From contig JAEWBG010000007.1 in NCBI GenBank assembly GCA_023391335.1, forward strand, positions 1-56,338: a stretch of DNA of 56,338 bases, given 5' to 3'. Positions within the stretch are counted from its first letter, which is position 1. Each line of letters opens with the position of its first letter. Source of the DNA: Pseudomonadota bacterium. GTDB lineage: Bacteria; Pseudomonadota; Gammaproteobacteria; Steroidobacterales; Steroidobacteraceae. The notes under the pieces were generated by a model, which was not told the DNA's origin, ran no database searches, and saw only the letters and a list, made by a program, of their open reading frames with translations. The position numbers and the translations under genes were made by a program. This document shows positions 17,126-25,766 of this stretch, piece by piece.

Positions 17126-17587
17126 TCATTTCACCACCCCCAGATCCACCGTCCCGCTCTCGCTAAACGGCACTTTGTGAATGATGCCCAATTTGGTCAT
17201 CACCTTGCCTTCGATTACGTAGTGGACTTGGCGTTTGCCGTTTAGGCGCGACAACAATCGTCCCAAGCTGCTCACGAAGTTCGTGCGCACGGGTAAGTCG
17301 AACTCCTTCTCTCCCAGCGCGGGAATCACGAACGGAACGCTGCTCATGCCTTCAGCGAAACTGTCACCCTCGAGAAAGATCTTGTAGTCGATCCCGTTGA
17401 CCGGCAAATCGCGATCGTTCGGATTCTGCACGTTCATGCGAACGATGAACTGCTGATTGAACATGTCCGCAGACGTCATCTGGATGCTGACCAGATTCAA
17501 CCGCGGCGTCTCCAGTTTCGGTGCGAGCGCACAGGCTGAGAACAGCAGAAATAGTGTGAGCGCTGCGAACCGCGAAATGAACTTCAT
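17126..17587 (-). CDS. LEA type 2 / WHy-domain lipoprotein
   Basis: A 153-residue lipoprotein. The signal peptide MKFISRFAALTLFLLFSAC ends in a lipobox FSAC with Cys19. The rest is one WHy (water stress and hypersensitive response) domain of the LEA-14 type, about residues 28-150, with the characteristic FIVRMNVQNPNDRDLPVNGI near 47-66 and VIPALGEKEFDLPV. Such domains are linked to desiccation tolerance in plants; in bacteria the role is unclear. It sits alone between glgA and glgC. Confidence 0.88.
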   Translation of the reverse strand: MKFISRFAALTLFLLFSACALAPKLETPRLNLVSIQMTSADMFNQQFIVRMNVQNPNDRDLPVNGIDYKIFLEGDSFAEGMSSVPFVIPALGEKEFDLPVRTNFVSSLGRLLSRLNGKRQVHYVIEGKVMTKLGIIHKVPFSESGTVDLGVVK

Positions 17588-17738
17588 CGAGGCCTCCCGC
17601 CGACGGCGATGCGGGATGCTAATGCGTAGCGACCGCGCCGTCGAGCTAGCGCGGCCGAAGGTGCTGGGCTGACGCGGTGATGTTGATCGGCGAAATATCT
17701 GGGAGACCTGCGCACTTCACGCGCTCTGCGCTTTCGCC

Positions 17739-17770
17739 TCATCACTTCATCACCCCATCACCTCATCACG
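17739..17770. repeat. TCATCACC-type array with 8-bp period
   Basis: Four units TCATCACT, TCATCACC, CCATCACC and TCATCACG, period 8, ending 6 bp before the glgC stop codon at 17777. A similar array lies at 43383-43406. Confidence 0.88.
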
Positions 17771-17776
17771 CGAACC

Positions 17777-19093
17777 TCACTTCTTCAACTTCGCCAACAT
17801 GTCACGCGTGACTAGCGCCACACCCTTTTCGCTCATATAGAAGCGACGGGCGTCCTCCTCGGGATTCACGCCGATTTGCGTACCCGGCGGCACCACGCCT
17901 GCTGAGTCGATGATGGCGCGCTTGATCGTGCACCCCGGCCCGATGCGGACATCCGGAAACACGACGGAGCGCTCGATGTAGCTGCGTTCGTCCGCTCTCA
18001 CGTTCGAGAACAACAGGGATTGGTTGACGTACGCGCCCGAGATGATGCATCCGCCCGACACCATCGAGTTCACCGCCATGCCGCGGCGGCCCTCTTCATC
18101 GAGCACGAACTTCGCAGGCGGATATTGGCGTTGGTAGGTCCAAATCGGCCAATGCTCGTCGTAGATGTTGAGTTCGGGGTTGACGTGAACGAGTTCCATG
18201 TTCGCTTCATAGAACGCATCGACGGTACCAACGTCACGCCAGTAGTGCTGCACGCGAGTTCGATCGTCCTGGAATGGGTACGCGTACACCTTCATTGTGG
18301 GCAACGCCTCCGGAATGATGTTCCGGCCGAAGTCATGGGAGGTGTTCGGACGCTGCGCATGTTCCTCGAGCAGACGGTAGAGCAGCGTCGCTCTGAAGAT
18401 GTAAATACCCATCGAACCCAGTGCGAAATTCTCTCGTCCAGGGATGCCTTCGGGATCCTTGGGCTTCTCCGCGAACTTCGTGATGCGATACGTCGGATCC
18501 ACGCTCATCACGCCGAAGCCGGTCGCTTCTTCGCGCGGCACTTCGACCACGCCGACAGTGATGTCCGCTTTCTTCTCGACGTGGTAGGCCAGCATCGGGC
18601 CATAATCCATTTTGTAAATGTGATCGCCCGCGAGTACCAAAATGTGACGCGGATGATGCAGCTTGATGATTTCAAGATTCTGGTAGAGCGAGTCCGCCGT
18701 GCCGCGATACCAGAATTCGCCCATCTGTTGCTGGGCAGGGATCACTTCGATGAAGTCTCCCAGCTCGCCACGCATGTAGCTCCAGCCGCGCTGAATGTGC
18801 TGAATCAGCGAGTGCGACTTGTACTGCGTCATCACTTGAATACGGCGGATGCCGGAGTTGACGCAGTTGGAGAGCACGAAATCGATAATGCGGAACTTGC
18901 CTCCGAAGGGCGTCGCCGGCTTGGCGCGAAAATCCGTCAGGTGTTTGAGTCGCTCGCCGCGACCACCCGCCATGATCACCGCTAGGGTGTTGCGCGTTAG
19001 GCGGCTGACATAGCGCCGGGCGGCGGTCTGTCTCGGGCTGGAATTGCCGGTGGATTCTTCATTCGATTGAGCGGGCGTTGCTCTTTCGTTCAT
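17777..19093 (-). CDS. glgC: Glucose-1-phosphate adenylyltransferase GlgC
   Basis: Makes ADP-glucose from glucose-1-phosphate and ATP, the committed step of glycogen synthesis feeding GlgA. From the ATG at 19093 the protein has 438 residues (E. coli 431). The nucleotide-binding MAGGRGERLKHLT is at 41-53, AKPATPFGGKFRIIDF follows with the activator/substrate lysines, and GDHIYKMDY is the metal-binding block. A C-terminal left-handed beta-helix covers about 310-430. Longer in-frame starts exist, but MNERATPAQS has a purine-rich GAAAGAG ahead of it. A 7-bp inverted repeat (19133-19154) sits in the leader. Confidence 0.95.
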   Translation of the reverse strand: MNERATPAQSNEESTGNSSPRQTAARRYVSRLTRNTLAVIMAGGRGERLKHLTDFRAKPATPFGGKFRIIDFVLSNCVNSGIRRIQVMTQYKSHSLIQHIQRGWSYMRGELGDFIEVIPAQQQMGEFWYRGTADSLYQNLEIIKLHHPRHILVLAGDHIYKMDYGPMLAYHVEKKADITVGVVEVPREEATGFGVMSVDPTYRITKFAEKPKDPEGIPGRENFALGSMGIYIFRATLLYRLLEEHAQRPNTSHDFGRNIIPEALPTMKVYAYPFQDDRTRVQHYWRDVGTVDAFYEANMELVHVNPELNIYDEHWPIWTYQRQYPPAKFVLDEEGRRGMAVNSMVSGGCIISGAYVNQSLLFSNVRADERSYIERSVVFPDVRIGPGCTIKRAIIDSAGVVPPGTQIGVNPEEDARRFYMSEKGVALVTRDMLAKLKK

Positions 19094-19132
19094 GTCTGGG
19101 TCTCTTTCGCTGCGAGCCAAAGGGTCAAGCAT

Positions 19133-19154
19133 GTTAGCCGACAGGAGGGCTAAC
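19133..19154. promoter_or_regulatory. Inverted repeat in the glgC / 19263 divergent region
   Basis: Perfect GTTAGCC / GGCTAAC arms with an 8-nt loop, 40 bp upstream of the glgC start and about 110 bp upstream of the plus-strand gene at 19263. It could be an operator or a leader hairpin. No T-tract follows, so it is not a terminator. Confidence 0.4.
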
Positions 19155-19262
19155 GAGCGACGCGGCATGTGCGGACGCTTGCTTGGCGTACCCGCGTTGG
19201 GCATTGTGGAGAACGCATCGCCAGCCTGTGGCGGTTCCTAAAGAGATATTGAAAAGACTGGA

Positions 19263-19913
19263 ATGTTGAACCAGGTCTGCAACGACGCCGCCCTGCTGGG
19301 CCATGCCCGCGGCTCCTATGTGCGTTTGCTCGCACTATTGTGTGCGCTCGCATTGGGGTACGCCTGCAAGGTCCATGCTGAAACCGCACCCGCTGCAGCC
19401 AAGGCTAAATCGCCGGCACAAAAGGGCTCTGAATGCCTGCCGAAGCAGCAAGGTTTCCTACGCGCGCGCCTCAGTGGCGCTACCAATGAGGAACTGAACT
19501 GGGGCGGTGCGAAGTTAGACTGCACCGGTGCTGCGCGCCCTGATGCTGAGGGAGCGCGTATCCGCTTCACGGAAGCGGAGCATGACGGCCCGGAACATTG
19601 GGTGATCGTATTCGGAATCAGCCATCTGAAAGAAGGACAGCGAGCCCGAGCCTTACCGGTAAACGTCACGCTGATCCGGGAAGGCTCCGGTGAGTTCTAT
19701 AGCACTCAAGGCGATGACAAGTGCACGATCGACGACATCCGCCAAGTTGCGATCACCGGCATACCGAGGAAGACGCGATCCTATAAGGTCACGGCTCGAG
19801 GTTTCTGCACCGAACCGGCGCGATCATTGCGCGGACCTGGAGCGATTCTGGTCAGCCGCTTCGATTTCGCTGGCCGCATCGATTACAACACCGACGACGG
19901 AAGTACCCCATGA
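19263..19913 (+). CDS. Unknown exported protein
   Basis: A 216-residue protein that I do not recognise. A hydrophobic stretch YVRLLALLCALALGYACKVHAE (about residues 19-40) looks like a signal peptide, preceded by an unusually long N-terminus, so the true start may be a downstream GTG (residue 20). The mature part has four cysteines (ECL near 58, LDC near 82, DDKC and GFC in the C-terminal half) that could form disulfides in the periplasm. The region IRFTEAEHDGPEHWVIVFGI begins a beta-rich domain. It overlaps the DUF192 gene by 4 bp (ATGA), so the two products may act together. Confidence 0.75.
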   Translation: MLNQVCNDAALLGHARGSYVRLLALLCALALGYACKVHAETAPAAAKAKSPAQKGSECLPKQQGFLRARLSGATNEELNWGGAKLDCTGAARPDAEGARIRFTEAEHDGPEHWVIVFGISHLKEGQRARALPVNVTLIREGSGEFYSTQGDDKCTIDDIRQVAITGIPRKTRSYKVTARGFCTEPARSLRGPGAILVSRFDFAGRIDYNTDDGSTP

Positions 19914-20428
19914 CGAGATCTGCACGCGTTCAACTCGGATTGTTTGCAGCCTTCGTCTTGTCTCTGGCAGGAGTGAGCCACGGTGACGACGCGAACACGG
20001 CACTCGACCAGCTGTTTCCGAAATCCGAACTACAAATCGCGACTCCGGACGCGCGCGTGCATCGCTTCCAAGTCTGGGTCGCGGATGACGACGCACACCG
20101 CCAGCGTGGGCTCATGTTCGTGAAGCATATGGCGCAGGACGCCGGCATGTTGTTCGCGTATCCCTCGCCTCGGACTGTCTCGATGTGGATGAAGAACACG
20201 GTGCTGCCGCTGGACATGCTGTTCGTGGATGGAACCGGCAAAGTGGCGAAGGTTGCAGAGAACACAACGCCTTTCTCGCTGCAGACCATCGATTCGGAAG
20301 TACCGGTTGTGGCGGTTATCGAATTGAATGCCGGCACGTGCTCGCGCTTACACATCCGTGCAGGCGCTCGGGTGATACACGCATTGTTCGGCAATGAAAC
20401 GGAAGGCGTGCGTAACGCGCAACGATAA
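19910..20428 (+). CDS. DUF192 family exported protein
   Basis: A 172-residue protein: signal peptide about 1-26 (LFAAFVLSLAGVSHG), then a DUF192 domain about 40-165. The family signatures are clear: RQRGLMFVKHM near 62-72, AGMLFAYPSPRTVSMWMKN and PLDMLFVDGTGKV, then VVAVIELNAGTC. The family function is not established. The ATG overlaps the stop of the preceding gene by 4 bp, so it is translationally coupled to it. It converges on the aspartic protease gene with a 6-bp gap and no obvious terminator. Confidence 0.9.
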   Translation: MTRSARVQLGLFAAFVLSLAGVSHGDDANTALDQLFPKSELQIATPDARVHRFQVWVADDDAHRQRGLMFVKHMAQDAGMLFAYPSPRTVSMWMKNTVLPLDMLFVDGTGKVAKVAENTTPFSLQTIDSEVPVVAVIELNAGTCSRLHIRAGARVIHALFGNETEGVRNAQR

Positions 20429-20434
20429 AGCGCC

Positions 20435-21400
20435 TCATCCCGTTTGTGCTGGGAGCACCTGCAATTCTTTGCGCCGGTAATCGATGATCAGCATATCGAG
20501 AACGCCCAACACGTCCATGCCGATCAAGACCGCCGGGCGGCGCTGAAAACCCCAGACTTTGAATACGTGCAGGTCACCGAACGTGATGTCGGTTTGGCCA
20601 ATCTTGATAGCCCCCATGGAAAGCGTCGGCGCCGCAGCAACATCGCCAGGCTGCAAATCCGCAGTGACACCTTCCACGTCCGTACTAAATAAGCCGCGCG
20701 CAGAGTCGCGGCCGATGCGCAATGCATTGCGAAGGGATATGTTGCCGAGAGTTCGCTCGGCACCGGTATCGATAATGGCCTTCACCCGAACCTTGCCGAT
20801 CTTCGCGTCCGCTAACAACAGCCGCCCGAAACCGAATCTCACCGGCACTGTATAGAAGTATCTCGGAGCAGCTTGGAACGATGACTTTTCAATCAGAATC
20901 CGATCGTTCTTGAAATCGATGGTGAGCCGGCTGTCTTGCATGGCGTCGGCGCCCAAGACGCCGTCTGCATCCGCGAGTACCGCCTCGATCACGGGCATGT
21001 CTAAAGGCCCGAGCGAGAGCTTGCCCACCTCAAGAGACTCGACCCTGACAATGGCCACTTGTGCCGAACCGGTCACGCCACTCAACAATACAGACGGGGC
21101 ACCGGCCTGTTGATTGGCAAGGTTCAGCTTGTCTGCCAGGGGCTTCGATACCGCGGAGTGCGTGGCCCCTGTATCCACAACAAAACGGAATGGGCCTGCG
21201 CCGTTGATCGTAACGTTGGCAACGATACGTCCGATGCCATCGTGGGTCGTCGGCACGACGAACCTGTGCTCGTCGTGAGCGCCAGCGACGTTGGCCTGAT
21301 CCGTTTGCGCGCGCGAAGTCGTAATGTGCGCGAGCAACGCACCGAGCATTGCCAGTGCGGCGGCTCTTCGCATTGAGTTGGCGGTGCGTTGAAAGTCCAT
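20435..21400 (-). CDS. Exported retropepsin-like aspartic protease with two active-site motifs
   Basis: A 321-residue protein with a signal peptide (MRRAAALAMLGALLAHITTSRAQ, about 10-32). Two aspartic protease half-domains each bear a D-T-G motif: DTGATHS at 76-82 and DTGAERT at 211-217, with the matching downstream hydrophobic-Gly blocks GVLGADAM and VLIGMDVLG. This is the gag-polyprotein aspartyl protease fold duplicated in one chain, so it could form its own dimer-like site. The ATG at 21400 is a choice among several; an in-frame ATG at 21373 is also possible. Substrate unknown, location likely periplasmic. Confidence 0.88.
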   Translation of the reverse strand: MDFQRTANSMRRAAALAMLGALLAHITTSRAQTDQANVAGAHDEHRFVVPTTHDGIGRIVANVTINGAGPFRFVVDTGATHSAVSKPLADKLNLANQQAGAPSVLLSGVTGSAQVAIVRVESLEVGKLSLGPLDMPVIEAVLADADGVLGADAMQDSRLTIDFKNDRILIEKSSFQAAPRYFYTVPVRFGFGRLLLADAKIGKVRVKAIIDTGAERTLGNISLRNALRIGRDSARGLFSTDVEGVTADLQPGDVAAAPTLSMGAIKIGQTDITFGDLHVFKVWGFQRRPAVLIGMDVLGVLDMLIIDYRRKELQVLPAQTG

Positions 21401-21570
21401 TGACTTGTTAACAGCGGATGGCTTTCTAGAACTCAATTGAGTCAAAATTCGCTTGGACGCAAGTCCGCGCCTAGGCACTCGGACAAGACATTCATATATC
21501 CGTTTGCGCTGGCAGCACAGCCTGAGTCCTACGTATTAGCAAAGTCAGCCTCTGACTAACAGGAACCATT

Positions 21571-21954
21571 ATGACCTTAGGCCGCATCCCAAGTTTCTCG
21601 CTCATCGTGTTCGGGTTGGTTGCACTCGCTGCTTGCAGCGGATCGCCTACAAAGGAGCCGGATACAACGCCCACGGCAGCTCCTACAGAGGCTCCCTCAT
21701 CTGGCACAACGCAAGCGAGTGCGGACTCGCAGAAGCTCACCCCTGAACGCATCATGCAGTTGCAGCGCGAGGGCTACACATTGGTCGATCGCAACGGCGA
21801 GCAGTACTTCTGCAGAAGCGAGAAAAAGACGGGCTCGCGCTTGGCGCGCGAGACGGTGTGCATGACCGAGTCGCAAATTGTTGCACTACGTGACCAAACC
21901 AAGCGGGGCTTGGCTCGGACCATGCGCGAGATCCCACCCCCGCAAGGGAAGTGA
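21571..21954 (+). CDS. Small lipoprotein with conserved two-cysteine domain
   Basis: A 127-residue lipoprotein. The signal ends in the lipobox LAAC (Cys22), then follows a Thr/Pro/Ser-rich linker to about residue 50. The C-terminal part has a compact block GYTLVDRNGEQYFCRSE followed by ETVCMTESQ, two cysteines 18-20 residues apart that could pair. I recall similar short domains in xanthomonad lipoproteins but know no function. The ribosome-binding site CAGGAA precedes the ATG. It converges on the hydroxylase-sulfotransferase gene with a single base between stop codons. Confidence 0.82.
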   Translation: MTLGRIPSFSLIVFGLVALAACSGSPTKEPDTTPTAAPTEAPSSGTTQASADSQKLTPERIMQLQREGYTLVDRNGEQYFCRSEKKTGSRLARETVCMTESQIVALRDQTKRGLARTMREIPPPQGK

Positions 21955-21955
21955 A

Positions 21956-23767
21956 TTAGCCAGACCTCATGGAGCGCAACAGTTGCCACGTTGCCTCCAC
22001 TGAGCCCAGCACGCGCTGCACAGCTGCTTCGTTCACTCGCCACTTATCAGTGGCAGGCGGCGTGTGCGTGTACCGAGACATCGGCAAAGGTCGCGCCAGT
22101 CGTGCGCGAAGTGCCTCGTCGAGTTCGATCGACGCAAAGTCACAGAGTCGCGCAACTGACTCTTGAGGCTGCTGCGTCAGTTCGCTGTAGCTAAGCGATG
22201 TCCAACGCGAACTTGGCAATTTGGATAAGTCTTCTAGGACGATGCGATTCGTGGCTTCCCATTGGAACGCAGCGATCTCTTCGAGCGGCCGCCCATTCAT
22301 TCGCTCCCAACCCGGCGGAAGCAGCAACGACCAAGGGCCGTCGAAACCCTTCAATCCGTTGTAGGTCTTCCAGTTCCCCGAGCGCCACGCTTCCATGATG
22401 CTGCTGATGTTCTCGCGAGGGTCGCGCCATAACAAAATGAATAGCGCGTCATTGAATACGGCATCCAGGAACGGTACGCGCAACGCGTTCTTCGGTGTCT
22501 TCTCGACGAATCGCAGCGTGGGCGCGTTCAACCGCTGACCTTGCGCGTCCTGCAGTCGTTCCAGAATAAAGCTCTCGATCCTCTCTGCGTATGACGGCTG
22601 CACGTGCTCGGCTGTGAGGCGATTGGACTGAACATTCGGTGCGCCGACACGCAACTCCGGAATGCCCTCGATCATCAAGTGAGCTTCGCCCCCGACACTC
22701 ATCACTGATGTGCTGCTTATCAATGTCTCGAACAGTAATGTGCTGCCGGAACGTGGCGCGGCGACTATGAAGACGGGACGCTCGATGCGTCGGCGAGCAG
22801 CAGTGTGCCGATGCCGACGTTCTTCGAGCCCGTGCGACAGCAGGTGCTGAAGAATGCGAGCTTCGAAGACGGTGTGGGCGGCAACCCGGTTGGTGCGCAT
22901 CACAAGCCCTTCCGACAGCGCACGCGAGGCGGTGCGAACACTCTCGCGCACCCTTGCGTACTCCGCGAACCCCTGGTCCTGCTCACCATAGAGCAAGTAG
23001 AGTTGGCGCCAATCCTGACTGAACGCCACTAGCATCGCCTGGTATTTGGCGCATCGATCGCGCGCCTCTGGCGTATCGGCGAGCACCACGAGTTCGCCGA
23101 TGATGTCAGCCACCTGAACATCCACCTCTGTCGGCAGCAGGATGGGCGATGTCGTGCTCGTCTCGGTTAGAAGCCGAACCTGCTTCGCAGGGTCGAAGTG
23201 GTGAACGATGTCCTGATTCGTTCCTGCAGCGCTCTGCTGCACGAACCGCCAAAAGGACGCGCTGCCGGTCGTATCCGCGACCAGGTGGATACGCTCGAAC
23301 TCGGTTGGGTTCACGACGCTGTGCAAGCGCCAGTTGTCGAATACCCAAGCCTCGCCCGCTTTCATGTGCACGGATTCTTTTTCGCAGCGAAAGCGCACTT
23401 CGGGCCGCGTGATGACTGGAACGTGCAGCCTCACACGCCGGAACCAGTGATAGTTGATGTCAGCGTGCTCAGGTACATCCGCACCGGGAGCGAGACGCAT
23501 CAGGCGCGACCTACCCCACACGACACCGAAACTTGCCAGGACCTGCTGCACGTACGGCATTCGCGTGAGGTGCGGCGTCGCCTGCATCGCGCCTTCGACA
23601 TCATCGTTTTCGCCCCCGCCCGCGCTGATCAAGCGGACCGAGCTGTTGCCCGGAATTCTGTTCGGATGCGCTGCCCAAGCTTCCGGTGGAAGATTCAGCA
23701 CTTCATCACGCAATCGCTCGGCATCGAATTGCAACGGCAAACGAACGAATGGGCGCGCGAGTCTCAT
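21956..23767 (-). CDS. Fusion of AspH-type aspartyl/asparaginyl beta-hydroxylase and sulfotransferase
   Basis: A 603-residue two-domain protein. Residues about 5-170 are an aspartyl/asparaginyl beta-hydroxylase (AspH, 2-oxoglutarate/Fe(II)) domain: RVRLHVPV (His115), WVFDNWRLHSV (His149) and FERIHLV (Arg159) align with the iron histidines and 2-oxoglutarate arginine of AspH; HAD at 101-103 is nearby. Residues about 330-600 are a PAPS sulfotransferase: 5'-phosphosulfate loop PRSGSTL at 338-344 and 3'-phosphate loop RDPRENISS at 448-456. Between them is a helical linker of about 150 residues. No signal peptide is seen, so it is cytoplasmic. It lies 49 bp after the TPR-sulfotransferase gene. One enzyme could hydroxylate a side chain and then sulfate it; that is inference. 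Confidence 0.88.
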   Translation of the reverse strand: MRLARPFVRLPLQFDAERLRDEVLNLPPEAWAAHPNRIPGNSSVRLISAGGGENDDVEGAMQATPHLTRMPYVQQVLASFGVVWGRSRLMRLAPGADVPEHADINYHWFRRVRLHVPVITRPEVRFRCEKESVHMKAGEAWVFDNWRLHSVVNPTEFERIHLVADTTGSASFWRFVQQSAAGTNQDIVHHFDPAKQVRLLTETSTTSPILLPTEVDVQVADIIGELVVLADTPEARDRCAKYQAMLVAFSQDWRQLYLLYGEQDQGFAEYARVRESVRTASRALSEGLVMRTNRVAAHTVFEARILQHLLSHGLEERRHRHTAARRRIERPVFIVAAPRSGSTLLFETLISSTSVMSVGGEAHLMIEGIPELRVGAPNVQSNRLTAEHVQPSYAERIESFILERLQDAQGQRLNAPTLRFVEKTPKNALRVPFLDAVFNDALFILLWRDPRENISSIMEAWRSGNWKTYNGLKGFDGPWSLLLPPGWERMNGRPLEEIAAFQWEATNRIVLEDLSKLPSSRWTSLSYSELTQQPQESVARLCDFASIELDEALRARLARPLPMSRYTHTPPATDKWRVNEAAVQRVLGSVEATWQLLRSMRSG

Positions 23768-23816
23768 GGCATCGCCCCCGACGCTTCTTCGCGAGCCGAT
23801 CGAACGTATCGGCGAA

Positions 23817-25655
23817 TCACGAGTCGTATCCCCATTTTTCGAGATAGGGCTTGAGGATGGGCAGACACGGTTCGAAATGCTCGCGGTAGTGGCGCCAGCG
23901 CCCGACCGCCTTCTTGCTCACCGGCTGCACCACTTGCGAGTAGCTCGGCGTGCTGACGAAGCGCTTGGCTAACGCGCGCTGCGCAGGCTCAAGCACGGCC
24001 GGATGCCATGGCAATTCCAAGAACTCTATGATCGATCGTGCCTGCGGTTCGAAATTCGCCACGAACTCCTCGTATCGCAGTTCGAAAGAGCGCGGAGCCA
24101 GGATCGCGTGCTGTTGATACCAGAAGTCAAAGGTCTTGCGATATCCGGCGGCGAGTGTCGGCAGGTCTTGGCACAACAGGACGAAATCGGGCGCGCGGAA
24201 ATGTTGCATGAAGCAACTGAGAATGACATCGCACGGATGGCGCACGGCGAGAATCACATGCGAATTTGGAAACAGCCGCCTGATCAGCGGCAATCGCAGC
24301 ATGTTGAGTGGATTCTTATCCACGAGCCGCTGTCCCTGCCGCAGCTCGACTTTCCGCGAAACCCGCTTCCAATACTTGGCTCGAACCTGCTCGAGTTGCT
24401 CATGCGTAGCGTTGGCCAGCTGAGTTGGATATCGAATCCCTAACGCGAGCAGATCGTCCAATGCGTTCTGCAAGAAGGGCTGCTCATCCATCGACACCAA
24501 ATCAGGATGCGCATCCAACGTCAGCTCAAGCAACGTCGTACCCGAGCGCGGGAATGCGACGATGAAAATCGGGCTCCTTGCAGCTACTGGCGCCTCGTTC
24601 AAATCCCAAAGAGCAACGTCGCTCGGCGCCGTACTTCTCTCCGCGATCACGAGCGGCGGTGCGCCACGCACAACCGCGTTCGGCGAGGATCTCTGCAGAT
24701 AGGCGAGCTGCGAACGATGCGCATCCTGCAACACGTCAAATGCCTCGTTGTAGCGCTTCAGAGCATCGAGCGATTTCGCGAGCGGAAACTCCAGGAAATG
24801 GCGTTCATGCAATTCCTTCGTAGCATTTAACACCTCGCGAAACCATCGAACGGCGCCTTTGTGATCTTCTTTGCGCTGAGCCAGCTGCCCCTTGAGCAGC
24901 GTCAAGTCGCTTCCCAGCGCTTTGATAGCGATCGGATCCGACTCAAGCTCGACTGCGATCTGCTGCGACTCGGCGATGCGATTCGTGCGCTCCAAGACCT
25001 GAGCTAAGGTCAACCGCGCGCGTGGATTCTCTGCACTCGCTGCCGCTCGTCGCACTGCAGGTTCGGCGCGCGCTGGCTCTCCGAGCTGCAATAGCAAGTG
25101 CCCGATATCCGCGTCGACCCCTTGACCCTTGACTGAGCCCTCACTCCATCCTTCGAGGGCTGCTAATGCCTCCTCCATCTGCAAGCATTCGTAGCAACAC
25201 AACGCGTAGCGATACCGGATCTCCGCGTCATTCGGCGCCAGCTCGAATGCCTTTTTCAAAAGACCTCGAGCGGCTTCGAAGTCATTGCGATCGATATGTG
25301 CAAGAGCGACGTTGTAGTAGAAGTCCGCCGAGTTCGCTCCCAGCGCTGCCGCGCGAGCGAATGCATAGAGAGCCTGCTCCAAATCGCCAGCACACCGTCG
25401 AGCCGTTCCGACATTCATCCAATGTCGCGATTCGCGTGGATTGGCTTCGGCAAGACGCAGGAAAACGGCTTCAGACTCGCGAAATTTTTGTTGCTGATGC
25501 AGGACTAGGCCGAGGCGGCCCAACACTGGAGTGTTGTTCGGTTGTATCGCGAGCGCGGAACGATACAAAGCTTCGGCTCGATCGTAGTCGTCCTTGCTGA
25601 GTGCTTGGTCAGCCCCTCGGATGAGGTCTGCGAAATCAGGCGGTGCGCTGGACAT
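23817..25655 (-). CDS. TPR repeat protein with C-terminal sulfotransferase domain
   Basis: A 612-residue protein. The first 330 residues or so hold tandem TPR helices (for example DDYDRAEALYRSALAIQPNN, then KFRESEAVFLRLAEANP and DLEQALYAFARAAALG), a peptide-binding scaffold. The C-terminal sulfotransferase domain, about 360-600, has the PAPS loop PRSGTTLLE (369-377) and the 3'-phosphate loop RHPCDVILSCF starting at 472. The layout matches bacterial TPR-sulfotransferases, some of which resemble tyrosylprotein sulfotransferases, so a protein substrate is plausible. The ATG at 25655 is preferred over a GTG 24 bp upstream. It lies after the TonB receptor terminator and just before the hydroxylase-sulfotransferase gene. 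Confidence 0.9.
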   Translation of the reverse strand: MSSAPPDFADLIRGADQALSKDDYDRAEALYRSALAIQPNNTPVLGRLGLVLHQQQKFRESEAVFLRLAEANPRESRHWMNVGTARRCAGDLEQALYAFARAAALGANSADFYYNVALAHIDRNDFEAARGLLKKAFELAPNDAEIRYRYALCCYECLQMEEALAALEGWSEGSVKGQGVDADIGHLLLQLGEPARAEPAVRRAAASAENPRARLTLAQVLERTNRIAESQQIAVELESDPIAIKALGSDLTLLKGQLAQRKEDHKGAVRWFREVLNATKELHERHFLEFPLAKSLDALKRYNEAFDVLQDAHRSQLAYLQRSSPNAVVRGAPPLVIAERSTAPSDVALWDLNEAPVAARSPIFIVAFPRSGTTLLELTLDAHPDLVSMDEQPFLQNALDDLLALGIRYPTQLANATHEQLEQVRAKYWKRVSRKVELRQGQRLVDKNPLNMLRLPLIRRLFPNSHVILAVRHPCDVILSCFMQHFRAPDFVLLCQDLPTLAAGYRKTFDFWYQQHAILAPRSFELRYEEFVANFEPQARSIIEFLELPWHPAVLEPAQRALAKRFVSTPSYSQVVQPVSKKAVGRWRHYREHFEPCLPILKPYLEKWGYDS

Positions 25656-25715
25656 GGCGTGCTGGTGTAAGTCACACACGTGTGCAGGTCAAGTGACCCG
25701 CCTACCGGATGCAAT

Positions 25716-25747
25716 AAAAAAGGCCGCGCGACTTGCGCCGCGCGGCC
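25716..25747 (-). terminator. Rho-independent terminator after the TonB-dependent receptor gene
   Basis: On the minus strand the stem GGCCGCGCG / CGCGCGGCC (25739-25747 and 25722-25730) has an 8-nt loop and is followed by six U (25716-25721). It lies 20 bp after the receptor stop codon and upstream of the TPR-sulfotransferase start, so the downstream genes need their own promoter or read-through. Confidence 0.9.
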
Positions 25748-25766
25748 CTGCTCCCAAGCAGATCGT

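Noticed and set aside
19133..19154. CsrA-binding hairpin for glgC
   Set aside because: The loop reads GACAGGAG only on the plus strand; on the glgC message it has no GGA, so the usual CsrA site is absent.
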